Below, in pieces: positions 1-8,814 of a DNA stretch of 40,871 nt (the first letter of the stretch is position 1; the number at the start of each line of letters is the position of its first letter). The position numbers were made by a program, and so were the translations under genes. The notes beneath the pieces are model-generated. The model saw only the letters and a program-made list of their open reading frames with translations. It did no database searches and had not been told where the DNA came from. The DNA is from an uncultured Pseudomonadota bacterium (GTDB lineage: Bacteria > Pseudomonadota > Gammaproteobacteria > Steroidobacterales > Steroidobacteraceae), in NCBI GenBank assembly GCA_903862885.1, contig CAIOZU010000006.1, positions 1 through 40,871 on the forward strand, read 5' to 3'.

Positions 1-1674
1 ATAGGCCACCCGCACCTGAGACGACGGTGGTGCGTTTGACGACAGTGAAGAAAATAAGCGAGACTCAGATCGCTGCGTAACAGACATCAGAGCTGGACCA
101 GTTAAAGCAGGTCGGTCACTCTCATTGAATGCCGTGAACTCGGCATGACCAAAGATCGCGCTCTTGATATCAGATGCGGGTATGCGCAACTTGCTGTAGC
201 CGGGCCTAAGATCCTCAAACAACACTGCACGAACAGCAGGTAAGACCTCCCAGAATAGCTTGAGAGCGTCGATGTCTCTGGTGGGGATGCCGCCCTTCAG
301 GTGGCCCGTTAGGTCCTGTAGGTCCTCAGGTTCAGAGGTATCGATATACCGCGGTAGGTTGAGATTGTAGTCGTTCTTGGTATCCGATATCTCGGTGACC
401 GGCACCATGCCTGAGTAGCCAGCTATCTCAGCTTCTTTTGTGAATGTATCCACGATGCGGTGGATGTCTTGTTCACGAAGTCGATTCTTTGGACCATCCT
501 TAATGAAGCTCTTCGACGCATCGATCATGAAGATGCCGTTACGAGCGTTTGCACCTTCCTTGTCGAGCACAATGATGCAAGCAGGAATGCCGGTGCCGTA
601 AAACAGGTTGGCCGGCAGCCCAATGATGGCCCGAAGGATGCCGCGCTTAATAAGGTTCGCGCGAATAGCTCCTTCAGCGCCGCCTCTGAACAGGACACCG
701 TGCGGAAGGATACAAGCACCCTTACCAGCAGCCTTCAGTGACCTCACGATGTGCAGTAGATAGGCGTAGTCGCCCTGCTTGGAAGGCGGTATACCGTAAC
801 CGTCGAAGCGACCATGCGGGTCAGCATCAGGGTTTAAGCCTGTGCTCCAACGCTTATCGCTGAACGGTGGATTGGCTACCACATAATCAAATGTCTTAAG
901 GTTTGCGGTGTCAGTAAATTTAGGGTCTGAAAGCGTATTTCCCTGCTTGATCTCCGCCGTGGCGTAGTCGTGCAGGATCATATTCATACGGGCAAGGCCA
1001 GCGGTGGCGTTGTCCTTTTCCTGTCCGTACAGGGTGACCTTCACATCCTTGCCACGGGCTGCCTCGTCGCCCACCTTCAGCAGCAAGGATCCTGATCCAC
1101 AGGTGGGGTCATAGACTGTGGTGCTGTTGCTAGTGCTGGCATACCGAATGCCGAGGATTTGGGCAATGATGCGGCTGACCTCAGCAGGTGTATAGAACTG
1201 ACCCTTGCTCTTGCCGCTCTCCGTGGCGAAGTGGCGCATCAGGTACTCGTAGGCATCACCCAGCAGGTCATCGCCATCAGCGCGGTTCTGTGAGAAGTCG
1301 AGTGCTGGATTCTCAAAGATCGCAATTAAGTTGGTGAGACGCTCGACCTTGTCCTTGCCCTCACCTAACTTTGCAGGATCATTGAAGTCCGGCATGTCGG
1401 ATAACTTGTTAGCTACCGCCAGTGGCCCAAGGATCTTCTTATTGATGTCGTCGCCGATGTTTGGTGTGCCCTTGAGCGCAACCATGTCAGCGAAGCTCGC
1501 GCCCTTAGGGATCGTTATAGGAGCGTATGGCTTACCTGCAAATTTGTCACTGACGTACTTGACGAACAAGAGGACGAGGACATAGTCCTTGTACTGGCTG
1601 GCATCCATGCCGCCACGGAGTTCATCGCAGCTTGCCCAGAGAGATGAGTAAAGTTCGGACTTCTTGATTGCCAT
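1..1674 (-). CDS. hsdM: Type I restriction-modification system, DNA methyltransferase subunit (HsdM), partial at its C-terminus
   Basis: N6-adenine methyltransferase subunit of a type I restriction-modification complex. It would act with HsdS (target recognition) and HsdR (cleavage), neither of which is visible here. I translated 558 codons from ATG at 1674 (MAIKKSELYSSLW) to the window edge with no stop, so the gene continues to the left. The N-terminal helical HsdM_N domain (SQYKDYVLVLLFVKYVSDKF) is followed by KGQFYTPAEVSRI, the SAM-binding motif DPTCGSGSLL and the catalytic NPPF motif, all in the usual order. The ATG is the first after an in-frame TAA, but I see no clear Shine-Dalgarno. 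A repeat cluster separates it from the tRNA-fMet terminator. Sitting just downstream of a tRNA, it looks like accessory DNA. Family assignment is firm; specificity cannot be read. Confidence 0.93.
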   Translation of the reverse strand, partial: MAIKKSELYSSLWASCDELRGGMDASQYKDYVLVLLFVKYVSDKFAGKPYAPITIPKGASFADMVALKGTPNIGDDINKKILGPLAVANKLSDMPDFNDPAKLGEGKDKVERLTNLIAIFENPALDFSQNRADGDDLLGDAYEYLMRHFATESGKSKGQFYTPAEVSRIIAQILGIRYASTSNSTTVYDPTCGSGSLLLKVGDEAARGKDVKVTLYGQEKDNATAGLARMNMILHDYATAEIKQGNTLSDPKFTDTANLKTFDYVVANPPFSDKRWSTGLNPDADPHGRFDGYGIPPSKQGDYAYLLHIVRSLKAAGKGACILPHGVLFRGGAEGAIRANLIKRGILRAIIGLPANLFYGTGIPACIIVLDKEGANARNGIFMIDASKSFIKDGPKNRLREQDIHRIVDTFTKEAEIAGYSGMVPVTEISDTKNDYNLNLPRYIDTSEPEDLQDLTGHLKGGIPTRDIDALKLFWEVLPAVRAVLFEDLRPGYSKLRIPASDIKSAIFGHAEFTAFNESDRPALTGPALMSVTQRSESRLFSSLSSNAPPSSQVRVAY

Positions 1675-1695
1675 ATGGGACTTAGTCGTTATCTG

Positions 1696-1720
1696 GGTGT
1701 TACAGGTGATACGGTGTTAC
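1696..1720. repeat. Iteron-like repeat, left copy
   Basis: Twenty-five bases made of three consecutive GGTGnTAC-type units (GGTGTTACA, GGTGATAC, GGTGTTAC). The reverse complement of 2131-2155 matches at 22 of 25 positions. It lies 22 bp upstream of the hsdM start codon, where a regulator could control hsdM. The binding protein is unknown. Confidence 0.7.
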
Positions 1721-2130
1721 AGCGTTGCCTTTGCAGTGGACTGTTGTGCCTCGAGAGCGTAGCCCTTTAAGTCGGGTGACTGTGAGATGGCTTAACCATA
1801 AAACACACCTAATTGGTTCTAAATACAGGACACTCGCTATGTGACCTGACATTTACTTAGGCAGCGGGACTTAATTGGCGGTTTAAATCACTGAAAATGA
1901 TTAAATCATAAGCCTCTGAAATATAACAATATTAATTCCGAGCCACCTGTCGATAAATACTGGATTTACGTACAGTACGGCACCCAATTATTTGCAACCT
2001 ATAAAAGAAAGCGGAAATTCGATCCGGTTAATTAAAGCGCCTATAAAAAGCTTCAACCGCAGCAGCCACTATTTGGCGGCAGTTAGCCTCTCGCGGGCAT
2101 TGGCTAGCCAAGCATGATGAGGGGCGGGTT

Positions 2131-2155
2131 GTAACACCGTTACACCTGTATCACC
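2131..2155. repeat. Iteron-like repeat, right copy (inverted)
   Basis: Inverted partner of 1696-1720, again with three GGTGnnAC-type units when read on the minus strand. It also holds a short internal inverted repeat, GTAAC-ACC-GTTAC. The two copies lie about 410 bp apart and bracket the AT-rich gene-free stretch. Confidence 0.7.
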
Positions 2156-2213
2156 TCGAAATGAGGTAGGTCCTGAACTGCAAGTAAGTGAGCTTTTAAG
2201 ATCTGGCACCCGC

Positions 2214-2229
2214 CCTACTCCAGCTACCA
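2214..2229 (+). repeat. Inverted near-copy of the tRNA-fMet 3' end
   Basis: CCTACTCCAGCTACCA matches the 3' T-stem/acceptor/CCA end of the neighbouring tRNA-fMet (CCTACCCCCGCTACCA) at 14 of 16 positions, but in the opposite orientation and about 90 bp beyond the tRNA 3' end. It may be an attachment-site relic or the end of a lost tRNA. The match is short enough to be chance. Confidence 0.35.
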
Positions 2230-2244
2230 ACTATGCCGTTCTAC

Positions 2245-2266
2245 TGCCTACACAGTGCCTACACAG
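2245..2266. repeat. Perfect 11-bp tandem direct repeat
   Basis: Two back-to-back copies of TGCCTACACAG lie between the tRNA terminator and the repeat cluster. Short direct repeats beside a tRNA-borne attachment site are the usual form of integrase arm-type sites. No integrase gene is in the window, so that role is inferred. Confidence 0.65.
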
Positions 2267-2280
2267 GATTCACAAACGAA

Positions 2281-2302
2281 AAAGCCACCTCACGGTGGCT
2301 TT
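2281..2302 (-). terminator. Rho-independent terminator downstream of tRNA-fMet
   Basis: On the minus strand a 9-bp stem (AAAGCCACC / GGTGGCTTT) closes a 4-nt loop and runs into a T-rich tail (TTTTTCGTTTG). It starts 19 nt beyond the tRNA CCA and would end the nuo/tRNA-fMet transcript before hsdM. Confidence 0.85.
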
Positions 2303-2320
2303 CTAAGTCATTGATTTGCT

Positions 2321-2397
<77 letters not shown>

Positions 2398-2413
2398 CCG
2401 GTCTGAGCCGCCC

Positions 2414-2442
2414 AATATACCGGTCTAACTGATTTCATGCAA
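2414..2442 (-). promoter_or_regulatory. Promoter of tRNA-fMet
   Basis: On the minus strand -35 TTGCAT (2437-2442) and -10 TATATT (2414-2419) are separated by exactly 17 bp. A GC-rich discriminator (GGGCGGC) follows, as is usual at stringently controlled stable-RNA promoters. The -35 overlaps the gap just after the nuoN stop. Confidence 0.6.
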
Positions 2443-2448
2443 CGCGAG

Positions 2449-3885
2449 TTATGGCAGCGCTTTCGCAATCGTCTCCGCCAGGTTCGAATTCAGCACACCC
2501 AACACCAAAGCCGCCAAGGCATTGGCACTGAGCAAAAACTTAAACGCCGGACTTGCCACCAATAGAGCACTTTCACTCGGCGCATCAAAGAACATCACCT
2601 TAATGACGCGAAGGTAATAAAACGCACCGATCACTGAAAAAAGAACCGCCACCACCGCCAACCACGTTAGTCCGATATCCAACACGGCTTGAACCACATA
2701 CAACTTGGCGAAAAACCCAACAAAGGGCGGCACACCCGCGGTACTCATCATCAAAAACAGCATCATCCAAGCAAACCAGGGGCTTCGATGCGCCAAGCCC
2801 TTAAAGTCATCAATGCGATCTGCCTCAAAACCACGACGCGCCAGAAGAATAATCATCGCGAACGAACCCATCGCCATCAGCACGTAGGAGATCGTGTAAA
2901 AAAGCGCTGCACGATAACCGAAGGGCGTGCCCGCTAAGAAGCCAAGTAAAATAAAGCCCACATTAGATATCGTTGAATACGCGAGCATTCGCTTTAGATT
3001 GGTTTGCGCAACGGCAACCACATTACCGACCGCCAGCGACAGCACGACGAGCAGGATCAACATCGGTTGCCACGCATCGAGCGCACCACCAAGGCCCTCC
3101 GCCAGGACTCTAAAAGCCAGCGCAAAGTACGCAAGCTTTGGTGCAGCACTCAAAAACATAGTGACCGAGGTGGGCGCACCCTCATAAACGTCTGGCACCC
3201 ACATATGGAAAGGCACCGCACCAAACTTAAAGGCAATGCCAGCCAACAAGAACGCTAGACCGAATAAGAGCCCGACTTGATGCGCTGCCCCACTGTGAAA
3301 CTGAAGTGTCAATTGCGCTAAATCAAAGGTGCCACTCACCCCATAGAGAATCGAGATACCGTACAGCAAGAGCCCGGATGCGATGGCACCTAGAACAAAG
3401 TACTTCATGGCGGACTCCGCCGCGACCGGCGAATCTCGATCAAAAGCCACCAAGGTGTATTGCGACAGCGCCAGCAACTCAATCCCCATATACAGCGTCA
3501 GCAGGCTTCGCGCGGAAGCCATCACAAAGATGCCTAAGGTGGCAAACAATACCAATACGAAATACTCACCCTTTAGTAATCCACGCTGGATCAGATAATC
3601 CTTGGAGTACAAGAACACCGCCGCCACTGCTCCACAGGTCACTAACTTTAAAAGCTTGGCGACCCCATCAACGACAAACAAGCCACTGAAGCCTATGTGG
3701 CTTCCATCCGGCAACGCCGCTGTGAACACCGCCGTCACCAGCAACGTCAACAAACTCAGCAAATAGCTGACCTGGCGCCGCGCGTCAGACAGACACGCGT
3801 CCAGCAACAAGATGAAGCAGGTAGCAGCCAACAGCACCACCTCAGGCAGCGCCAACAGCAGGTCAGGGGTGGCAAAGATATTCAT
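2449..3885 (-). CDS. nuoN: NADH-quinone oxidoreductase subunit N
   Basis: Antiporter-like membrane subunit of respiratory complex I, in the proton-pumping arm of the inner membrane. The 478-residue protein has the usual family length and about 14 hydrophobic segments. Conserved charges are visible: E136 in MGIELLALSQ, K220 in GIAFKFGAVPFHMW, and K250 after PDVYEGAPTSV. The start is ATG (MNIFATPDLL), 16 bp after the nuoM stop. It is the last gene of the nuo operon, followed by tRNA-fMet with no terminator between them. Nothing is unusual in sequence or length. Confidence 0.97.
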   Translation of the reverse strand: MNIFATPDLLLALPEVVLLAATCFILLLDACLSDARRQVSYLLSLLTLLVTAVFTAALPDGSHIGFSGLFVVDGVAKLLKLVTCGAVAAVFLYSKDYLIQRGLLKGEYFVLVLFATLGIFVMASARSLLTLYMGIELLALSQYTLVAFDRDSPVAAESAMKYFVLGAIASGLLLYGISILYGVSGTFDLAQLTLQFHSGAAHQVGLLFGLAFLLAGIAFKFGAVPFHMWVPDVYEGAPTSVTMFLSAAPKLAYFALAFRVLAEGLGGALDAWQPMLILLVVLSLAVGNVVAVAQTNLKRMLAYSTISNVGFILLGFLAGTPFGYRAALFYTISYVLMAMGSFAMIILLARRGFEADRIDDFKGLAHRSPWFAWMMLFLMMSTAGVPPFVGFFAKLYVVQAVLDIGLTWLAVVAVLFSVIGAFYYLRVIKVMFFDAPSESALLVASPAFKFLLSANALAALVLGVLNSNLAETIAKALP

Positions 3886-3901
3886 AAATACTGTCTTAGC
3901 C

Positions 3902-5410
3902 TCACAGCTTACTGATCATCATCAGGCTCAGCAGATGGCGAAGCGTAGGCTCCATCAACTCCGTGAGGGGCCGCGGATAAATGCCAAGCGCTAAGACCGC
4001 CACTGCCGACACCGCAAGCACAAAAAACTCGCGGCCATTAACATCCGACAAGGCAGCGACTTGGTCGTTCGCAACCGCGCCGAATACCACCCGCTTAATC
4101 AGCCATAAGGTGTACGCGGCACCGAGGATTAAGGTCATACCAGCCACCAGCGCGAACCAGAAGTTCGCATGGAACGCCGCCAGAACCACCATAAACTCAC
4201 CGACGAAGCCTGAGGTACCCGGTAGGCCCGCATTGGCCATACCAAAGAGCACCATGAAAGCGCTAAAGATCGGCATGGTATTGACGACTCCACCGTAGGC
4301 GGCAATGTCACGCGTGTGCATTCGATCATAAAGCACGCCCACACAGAGGAACAATGCACCGGACACCAAGCCGTGCGAAATCATCTGCACCATGGCACCC
4401 GACAGTGCGAGCGTCGCACCCAAAGCGTGGCCGGTCGCCGCCACAATGGAAAAAGCCAAGAAGCAGCCCAGTGTCACAAAACCCATGTGCGCAATGGACG
4501 AATAAGCGATGAGTTTCTTCATGTCGCGTTGGACGAGCGCCACGAGACCAATGTAGACCACAGCCACCAAGGACAGACCGATCACCAGCCAGGCCAGCTC
4601 GCGCGAGGCATCCGGCGTAATCGGCAAACTAAAGCGCAAGAAGCCATAGCCGCCCATCTTCAGCATGATCGCTGCCAGAATCACTGAGCCGCCGGTGGGT
4701 GCTTCGACGTGCGCATCGGGCAACCACGTGTGCACCGGCACCATAGGAACCTTGACTGCAAAAGCGGCAAAGAACGCAAGGAAAATGAGTGTCTGCTGTT
4801 GCAAGCCGAGCGGCAACTGCACGAGTGCGGCGAGATCATAACTGCCACTTTTCAGATATAGATAAATGAGTGCAACCAGCATCAACACCGAACCCAGAAA
4901 CGTATACAGGAAGAACTTAAGCGTGGCATATACCCGTCGCGCCCCACCCCATACTCCGATGATAATAAACATCGGCAGCAACATCGCTTCCCAGAACACA
5001 TAAAACAGCAAGGCATCTGCGGCGGCAAACACACCGATCATGAGTCCTTCCATGATCAGAAAAGCGGCCACGTACTGCGCTGGACGCTTCTCGATGCGAG
5101 TCCAGCCCGCGATGAGCACCAAGATCGTCGAAAAAGTCGTCAGCAAAATAAGCGGCAGAGAGATCCCATCCACGCCTAAGTGATAAGTCGAATGCAAGCC
5201 AGGGATCCACGCGAGCTGCTCATTAAACTGCAGCGCCGCACTGTGCGTATCAAAGCCGAGATATAAGGGGACACTGGCCATGAGGGTGATCACGGCGATG
5301 CACAGTGCCAGCCATCGCGCCTGCGTCGCCCGACGGTCACCCAAGCACATGACCAGCACGCCACCGAAGACGGGAAACCAAGTCAACGCACTGAGAAAGG
5401 GGAAATTCAT
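3902..5410 (-). CDS. nuoM: NADH-quinone oxidoreductase subunit M
   Basis: Second large antiporter-like subunit of complex I. I place the start at ATG 5410 (MNFPFLSALTWFP), giving 502 residues; a longer frame exists but only this ATG has a well-spaced GAAGG ribosome site. Family residues are visible: E141 in FWEAMLLPMF, K220 in AVKVPMVPVHTWLPD, and K251 after GGSVILAAIML. These lie on the proton path in known structures. It follows nuoL by 25 bp and precedes nuoN by 16 bp. Confidence 0.97.
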   Translation of the reverse strand: MNFPFLSALTWFPVFGGVLVMCLGDRRATQARWLALCIAVITLMASVPLYLGFDTHSAALQFNEQLAWIPGLHSTYHLGVDGISLPLILLTTFSTILVLIAGWTRIEKRPAQYVAAFLIMEGLMIGVFAAADALLFYVFWEAMLLPMFIIIGVWGGARRVYATLKFFLYTFLGSVLMLVALIYLYLKSGSYDLAALVQLPLGLQQQTLIFLAFFAAFAVKVPMVPVHTWLPDAHVEAPTGGSVILAAIMLKMGGYGFLRFSLPITPDASRELAWLVIGLSLVAVVYIGLVALVQRDMKKLIAYSSIAHMGFVTLGCFLAFSIVAATGHALGATLALSGAMVQMISHGLVSGALFLCVGVLYDRMHTRDIAAYGGVVNTMPIFSAFMVLFGMANAGLPGTSGFVGEFMVVLAAFHANFWFALVAGMTLILGAAYTLWLIKRVVFGAVANDQVAALSDVNGREFFVLAVSAVAVLALGIYPRPLTELMEPTLRHLLSLMMISKL

Positions 5411-5435
5411 CGTGTGCCTTCCGTATTCATCTGAC

Positions 5436-7391
5436 TCAGGCCTGCCACAAGAACCAGGCAAGCACGCCCGCTAGCCCTATGATCATCACAAAGGCATAGT
5501 GGTAGAGATAACCCGATTGGAATCGACGCGCGACACCGGCTAACCAACCGACGGTCTTCGCAGACCCATTGACCAACGTCCCATCGATCAACCACTCATC
5601 GCCGATCCGCCAAAAGCCGTAGCCTAACAATCGACTGCCACCGGCCAGCACCTGCTGATTGAACCAGTCAAAGCCATACTTATGCTCAAGCACCGCCAGA
5701 ATCGGACCGAGCCGTGCGGTGATCTTCTCAGGCAGTTCAGGCCGCTTCAGATAAAGGAACCAAGCGAGCGCAACCCCGGCAGCAGCCAAATACAGTGTGG
5801 GCGCCCGAAAGGCCTCACACAGGAAGGGCCAAGGCCCCTCAAAGGAGCGCCCCAAGTGCCCTAAGACGTCATGTGATGGTGCGACGGTGATGACGCCATC
5901 AAAGAAGCCGCCGAACAGGACCGGGCCCACCGTGAACCAGCCCACCAGCACCGAGGGTATAGCGAGCAGTATTAAGGGCAGCGTCACCACCCACGGGCTC
6001 TCATGGAGGTGCGCACGGGTGTGCTCATCCATGCGTTCTTTGCCGTGGAAGGTCATAAAGATCATACGGAACGTATAAAACGCGGTGATAAAGACGCCCG
6101 CTGTAACGCAAACCTGCGCGTAACCGGCACCGATCGCGTGCGACTCCCCCACTGCCTCGATCAAAGCGTCCTTGGAGAAAAACCCAGAGAACCCAGGAAA
6201 GCCAATGAGCGCGAGCGCACCCAATAAAGAGGTGACATAGGTGATCGGCAGGTACTTACGAAGACCACCCATCCGGCGCATATCTTGCTCGTGGTGCATC
6301 GCCACAATCACAGACCCCGCTCCTAAGAACAGCAAAGCCTTAAAGAAGGCATGGGTCATCAGATGAAAAATGGCCGCCGAATAAGCCGATACACCCAGTG
6401 CCACCGTCATGTAGCCCAACTGTGACAAGGTGGAATACGCCACCACCCGCTTGATGTCATTGGCCACCATGCCCAGAAATCCCATAAACAAGGCGGTGGT
6501 GGCGCCAATCACCAACACCACGCTCAAAGCGGTCGGTGATAACTCAAACAGTGGCGACATACGCGCCACCATAAAGATACCAGCCGTGACCATCGTGGCC
6601 GCATGGATCAGTGCAGAAATCGGCGTAGGACCTTCCATCGAGTCCGGCAACCAGACATGCAGTGGCACCTGTGCAGACTTACCCATGGCGCCGATGAATA
6701 AACAAATGCAGATGACCGTCATCGCATTCCAAGCGTATCCATTCAGCAGCACCATACTGTGCTTAACAATCTCAGGCGCCGCCTGAAAGGCGTCGCTGTA
6801 GGCCAATGATCCGGTGTAGTACACCACGCCGGCAATACCGAGCAGGAAGCCTAAGTCACCGACCCGATTGACCAAGAATGCCTTCATGTTGGCAAAAATA
6901 GCGGACGGCCGTGTAAACCAAAATCCGATCAATAGATAGGACACCAAACCCACCGCTTCCCAGCCAAAGAACAGCTGCAAGAAGTTGTTACTCATGACCA
7001 GCATCAGCATCGCAAAGGTAAACAGCGAGATATAAGAGAAAAATCTCTGATAACCGGGATCATCGTGCATATAGCCAATCGTATAGATATGCACCATCAG
7101 CGACACAAAGGTCACCACCACCATCATGAGCGCTGTCAGGTGATCGATGAGGAAGCCGACTTGCATGCTAAGGCCATCCGACACCAGCCACGTGTAAACG
7201 GTGGCGTTGTAGCGCGGTGAGCCGTCGAACACCTGCCCCTTAAATACGAACAGCGATAACACCAGCGCCATCGCCACGCCGACAATCGTGACGACATGCG
7301 CGCCCGTGCGCCCGATCCACTTGCCCGCCAAGCCCGCCAATAGGGCAGCAACCAAAGGCGCCAATGGAATCGCGAGATAGACCTGTTCCAT
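5436..7391 (-). CDS. nuoL: NADH-quinone oxidoreductase subunit L
   Basis: Distal proton-pumping subunit of complex I, 651 residues from ATG 7391. The core carries GWEAVGLVSY (about 143-152) and MGKSAQVPLHVWLPDSMEG (about 236-254), diagnostic of NuoL, followed by a long hydrophobic C-terminal part that would include the lateral helix. Three tandem start candidates occur (GTG 7397, ATG 7394, ATG 7391). The last has the best spacing to AAGGG, while ATG 7394 overlaps the nuoK stop as TGATG, so translation is probably coupled to nuoK. The exact choice is uncertain by one or two codons. Confidence 0.97.
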   Translation of the reverse strand: MEQVYLAIPLAPLVAALLAGLAGKWIGRTGAHVVTIVGVAMALVLSLFVFKGQVFDGSPRYNATVYTWLVSDGLSMQVGFLIDHLTALMMVVVTFVSLMVHIYTIGYMHDDPGYQRFFSYISLFTFAMLMLVMSNNFLQLFFGWEAVGLVSYLLIGFWFTRPSAIFANMKAFLVNRVGDLGFLLGIAGVVYYTGSLAYSDAFQAAPEIVKHSMVLLNGYAWNAMTVICICLFIGAMGKSAQVPLHVWLPDSMEGPTPISALIHAATMVTAGIFMVARMSPLFELSPTALSVVLVIGATTALFMGFLGMVANDIKRVVAYSTLSQLGYMTVALGVSAYSAAIFHLMTHAFFKALLFLGAGSVIVAMHHEQDMRRMGGLRKYLPITYVTSLLGALALIGFPGFSGFFSKDALIEAVGESHAIGAGYAQVCVTAGVFITAFYTFRMIFMTFHGKERMDEHTRAHLHESPWVVTLPLILLAIPSVLVGWFTVGPVLFGGFFDGVITVAPSHDVLGHLGRSFEGPWPFLCEAFRAPTLYLAAAGVALAWFLYLKRPELPEKITARLGPILAVLEHKYGFDWFNQQVLAGGSRLLGYGFWRIGDEWLIDGTLVNGSAKTVGWLAGVARRFQSGYLYHYAFVMIIGLAGVLAWFLWQA

Positions 7392-7393
7392 CA

Positions 7394-7699
7394 TCACCCT
7401 TGCATCCGATTCAAGCTATCCACATTAATACTGCGACCTTCTCTGAACAGCACCACCAGAATCGCCAATCCAATGGCCGACTCCGCAGCGGCAACCGTCA
7501 AGATAAAAAACACGAACACCTGCCCATTGACATCGCCGAGCCAACGACTGAACGCCACGAAGTTAAAGTTCACGGCCAGCAACATGAGCTCGATACACAT
7601 CAGCAGCACGATGACGTTTTTGCGATTGAGGAAAATACCGGCCACTGCAATACTGAACAGGATGCCGGCGAGCACCAAAAAATGGGGCAAGCCAATCAT
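7394..7699 (-). CDS. nuoK: NADH-quinone oxidoreductase subunit K
   Basis: Small three-helix membrane subunit of complex I, 101 residues ([12 protein letters not shown]). The two membrane glutamates essential in E. coli (E36 and E72) correspond to E37 in [14 protein letters not shown] and E73 in [11 protein letters not shown]. The start overlaps the nuoJ stop by ATGA and the stop touches the nuoL start, so J, K and L are translationally coupled. Confidence 0.97.
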   Translation of the reverse strand: MIGLPHFLVLAGILFSIAVAGIFLNRKNVIVLLMCIELMLLAVNFNFVAFSRWLGDVNGQVFVFFILTVAAAESAIGLAILVVLFREGRSINVDSLNRMQG

Positions 7700-8298
7700 C
7701 GCACCTGCTCCGAGTCTACTTTCATGATTCGTACGCGATCTTGCCGCCGCACCGCCACTTGGGCCGCAATGTCTTGCTGCTTATAGCCCGGCCGCTTACG
7801 CATGGTGAGACTAATCGCTGCGACCATGGCCACCAACAGCACCACAGCGGCCAACTGAAACGGCAGCAGATAGTCGGTGTAAAGCAATGCGCCTAAGGCT
7901 TTGGTGTTAGAAAAACCCACGGGCATCGCCGGCGCCCAACTGGATAGATCGAGGCCCAAATGGCGCACCCAGACGACGTAGGTGATCTCCGCCACCATAA
8001 TTGCCGCCACCAACACGCCAAGCGGCGCATAGCGTGTAAAACCCTCTCTCAGTTGCGCGATATTAATATCCAGCATCATCACCACAAATAAGAACAAGAC
8101 CATCACCGCACCGACATACACCAGCACCAACACAATCCCTAAGAACTCAGCCTGCAGTAACAGCCAGAGCGCCGCACTATTAAAGAAAGCGAGCACCAAC
8201 GCGAGCGCTGCGTGCACCGGGTTTTTTGACAGCACAACGCCCAAGGCCGAAGCCACCAGCACCGTCGCGAACACATAAAAGAGGATCGTTGTTAACAC
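7696..8298 (-). CDS. nuoJ: NADH-quinone oxidoreductase subunit J
   Basis: Membrane subunit of complex I, 200 residues with five hydrophobic helices. The conserved third helix [19 protein letters not shown], which carries the pi-bulge in known structures, is clear. The start codon is GTG at 8298 with GGAG seven bases upstream; an ATG two bases earlier is out of frame. The C-terminal tail is polar, as in other proteobacterial NuoJ. It overlaps nuoK by ATGA and follows nuoI by 16 bp. Confidence 0.95.
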   Translation of the reverse strand: MLTTILFYVFATVLVASALGVVLSKNPVHAALALVLAFFNSAALWLLLQAEFLGIVLVLVYVGAVMVLFLFVVMMLDINIAQLREGFTRYAPLGVLVAAIMVAEITYVVWVRHLGLDLSSWAPAMPVGFSNTKALGALLYTDYLLPFQLAAVVLLVAMVAAISLTMRKRPGYKQQDIAAQVAVRRQDRVRIMKVDSEQVR

Positions 8299-8314
8299 AT
8301 CCAGTCTCCGGCAC

Positions 8315-8803
8315 TCAACGGTAAGGCGCGTCTGCGGTCTTATCCGCAGTGATCATGGCTTGAAATCGATCGCCCACGGCCAACAGCTTGTCTTTGGTCA
8401 TGATGTTCTCGCCGCGGTTCTCCATGTGGTACTCATGGATGCGGGTCTCAACAATTGCGTCCACCGGACAGGCCTCTTCACAGAACCCGCAATAGATACA
8501 CTTGAACAAATCGATATCATAGCGAGTGGTGCGCCGCGTGCCATCATTAGACACATCCGACTCAATGGTGATGGCAAGCGCTGGACAAACGGCCTCACAC
8601 AGCTTACAGGCAATACAGCGCTCCTCGCCATTAGGATAACGACGCAGCGCGTGTAGTCCCCGATACCGAACCGACTGGGGCGTCTTCTCCTGCGGATAGT
8701 GCACCGTGAACTTCGGCTTCCACATGTACTTAAACGTAAGTGCCAAGCCTGACAACAGCTCGCCGAGCAATAACGTTTTAGCAAAATGACGCAGTGATGC
8801 CAC
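8315..8803 (-). CDS. nuoI: NADH-quinone oxidoreductase subunit I (two 4Fe-4S clusters)
   Basis: Ferredoxin-like subunit carrying clusters N6a and N6b, which pass electrons towards N2. I start it at GTG 8803 ([15 protein letters not shown]), seven bases after AAAGGA. This gives 162 residues, the standard length, while a longer frame would overlap nuoH. Two CxxCxxCxxxC motifs are visible: C63, C66, C69, C73 and C102, C105, C108, C112. It follows nuoH by 11 bp. Confidence 0.96.
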   Translation of the reverse strand: MASLRHFAKTLLLGELLSGLALTFKYMWKPKFTVHYPQEKTPQSVRYRGLHALRRYPNGEERCIACKLCEAVCPALAITIESDVSNDGTRRTTRYDIDLFKCIYCGFCEEACPVDAIVETRIHEYHMENRGENIMTKDKLLAVGDRFQAMITADKTADAPYR

Positions 8804-8814
8804 AGTAATATCCT

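Larger units (their letters stand above)
1675..2320. other. Gene-free, repeat-rich junction between hsdM and tRNA-fMet
   Basis: About 650 bp with no convincing reading frame on either strand; the ATGs I checked run into stops within a few codons. The middle part (about 1790-2060) is visibly AT-rich compared with the core genome. It contains two inverted iteron-like 25-bp elements (1696-1720 and 2131-2155), the 12-bp palindrome TTGGCTAGCCAA (2100-2111), a near-copy of the tRNA 3' end (2214-2229), a perfect 11-bp tandem repeat (2245-2266) and a terminator (2281-2302). The layout is compatible with the end of an island integrated at the 3' end of tRNA-fMet, but no integrase is visible. Confidence 0.6.

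Noticed and set aside
7364-7786. 140-codon plus-strand frame over nuoJ-nuoK-nuoL
   Set aside because: Opposite-strand shadow of conserved nuo genes; low-complexity His/Gln-rich peptide without a family.
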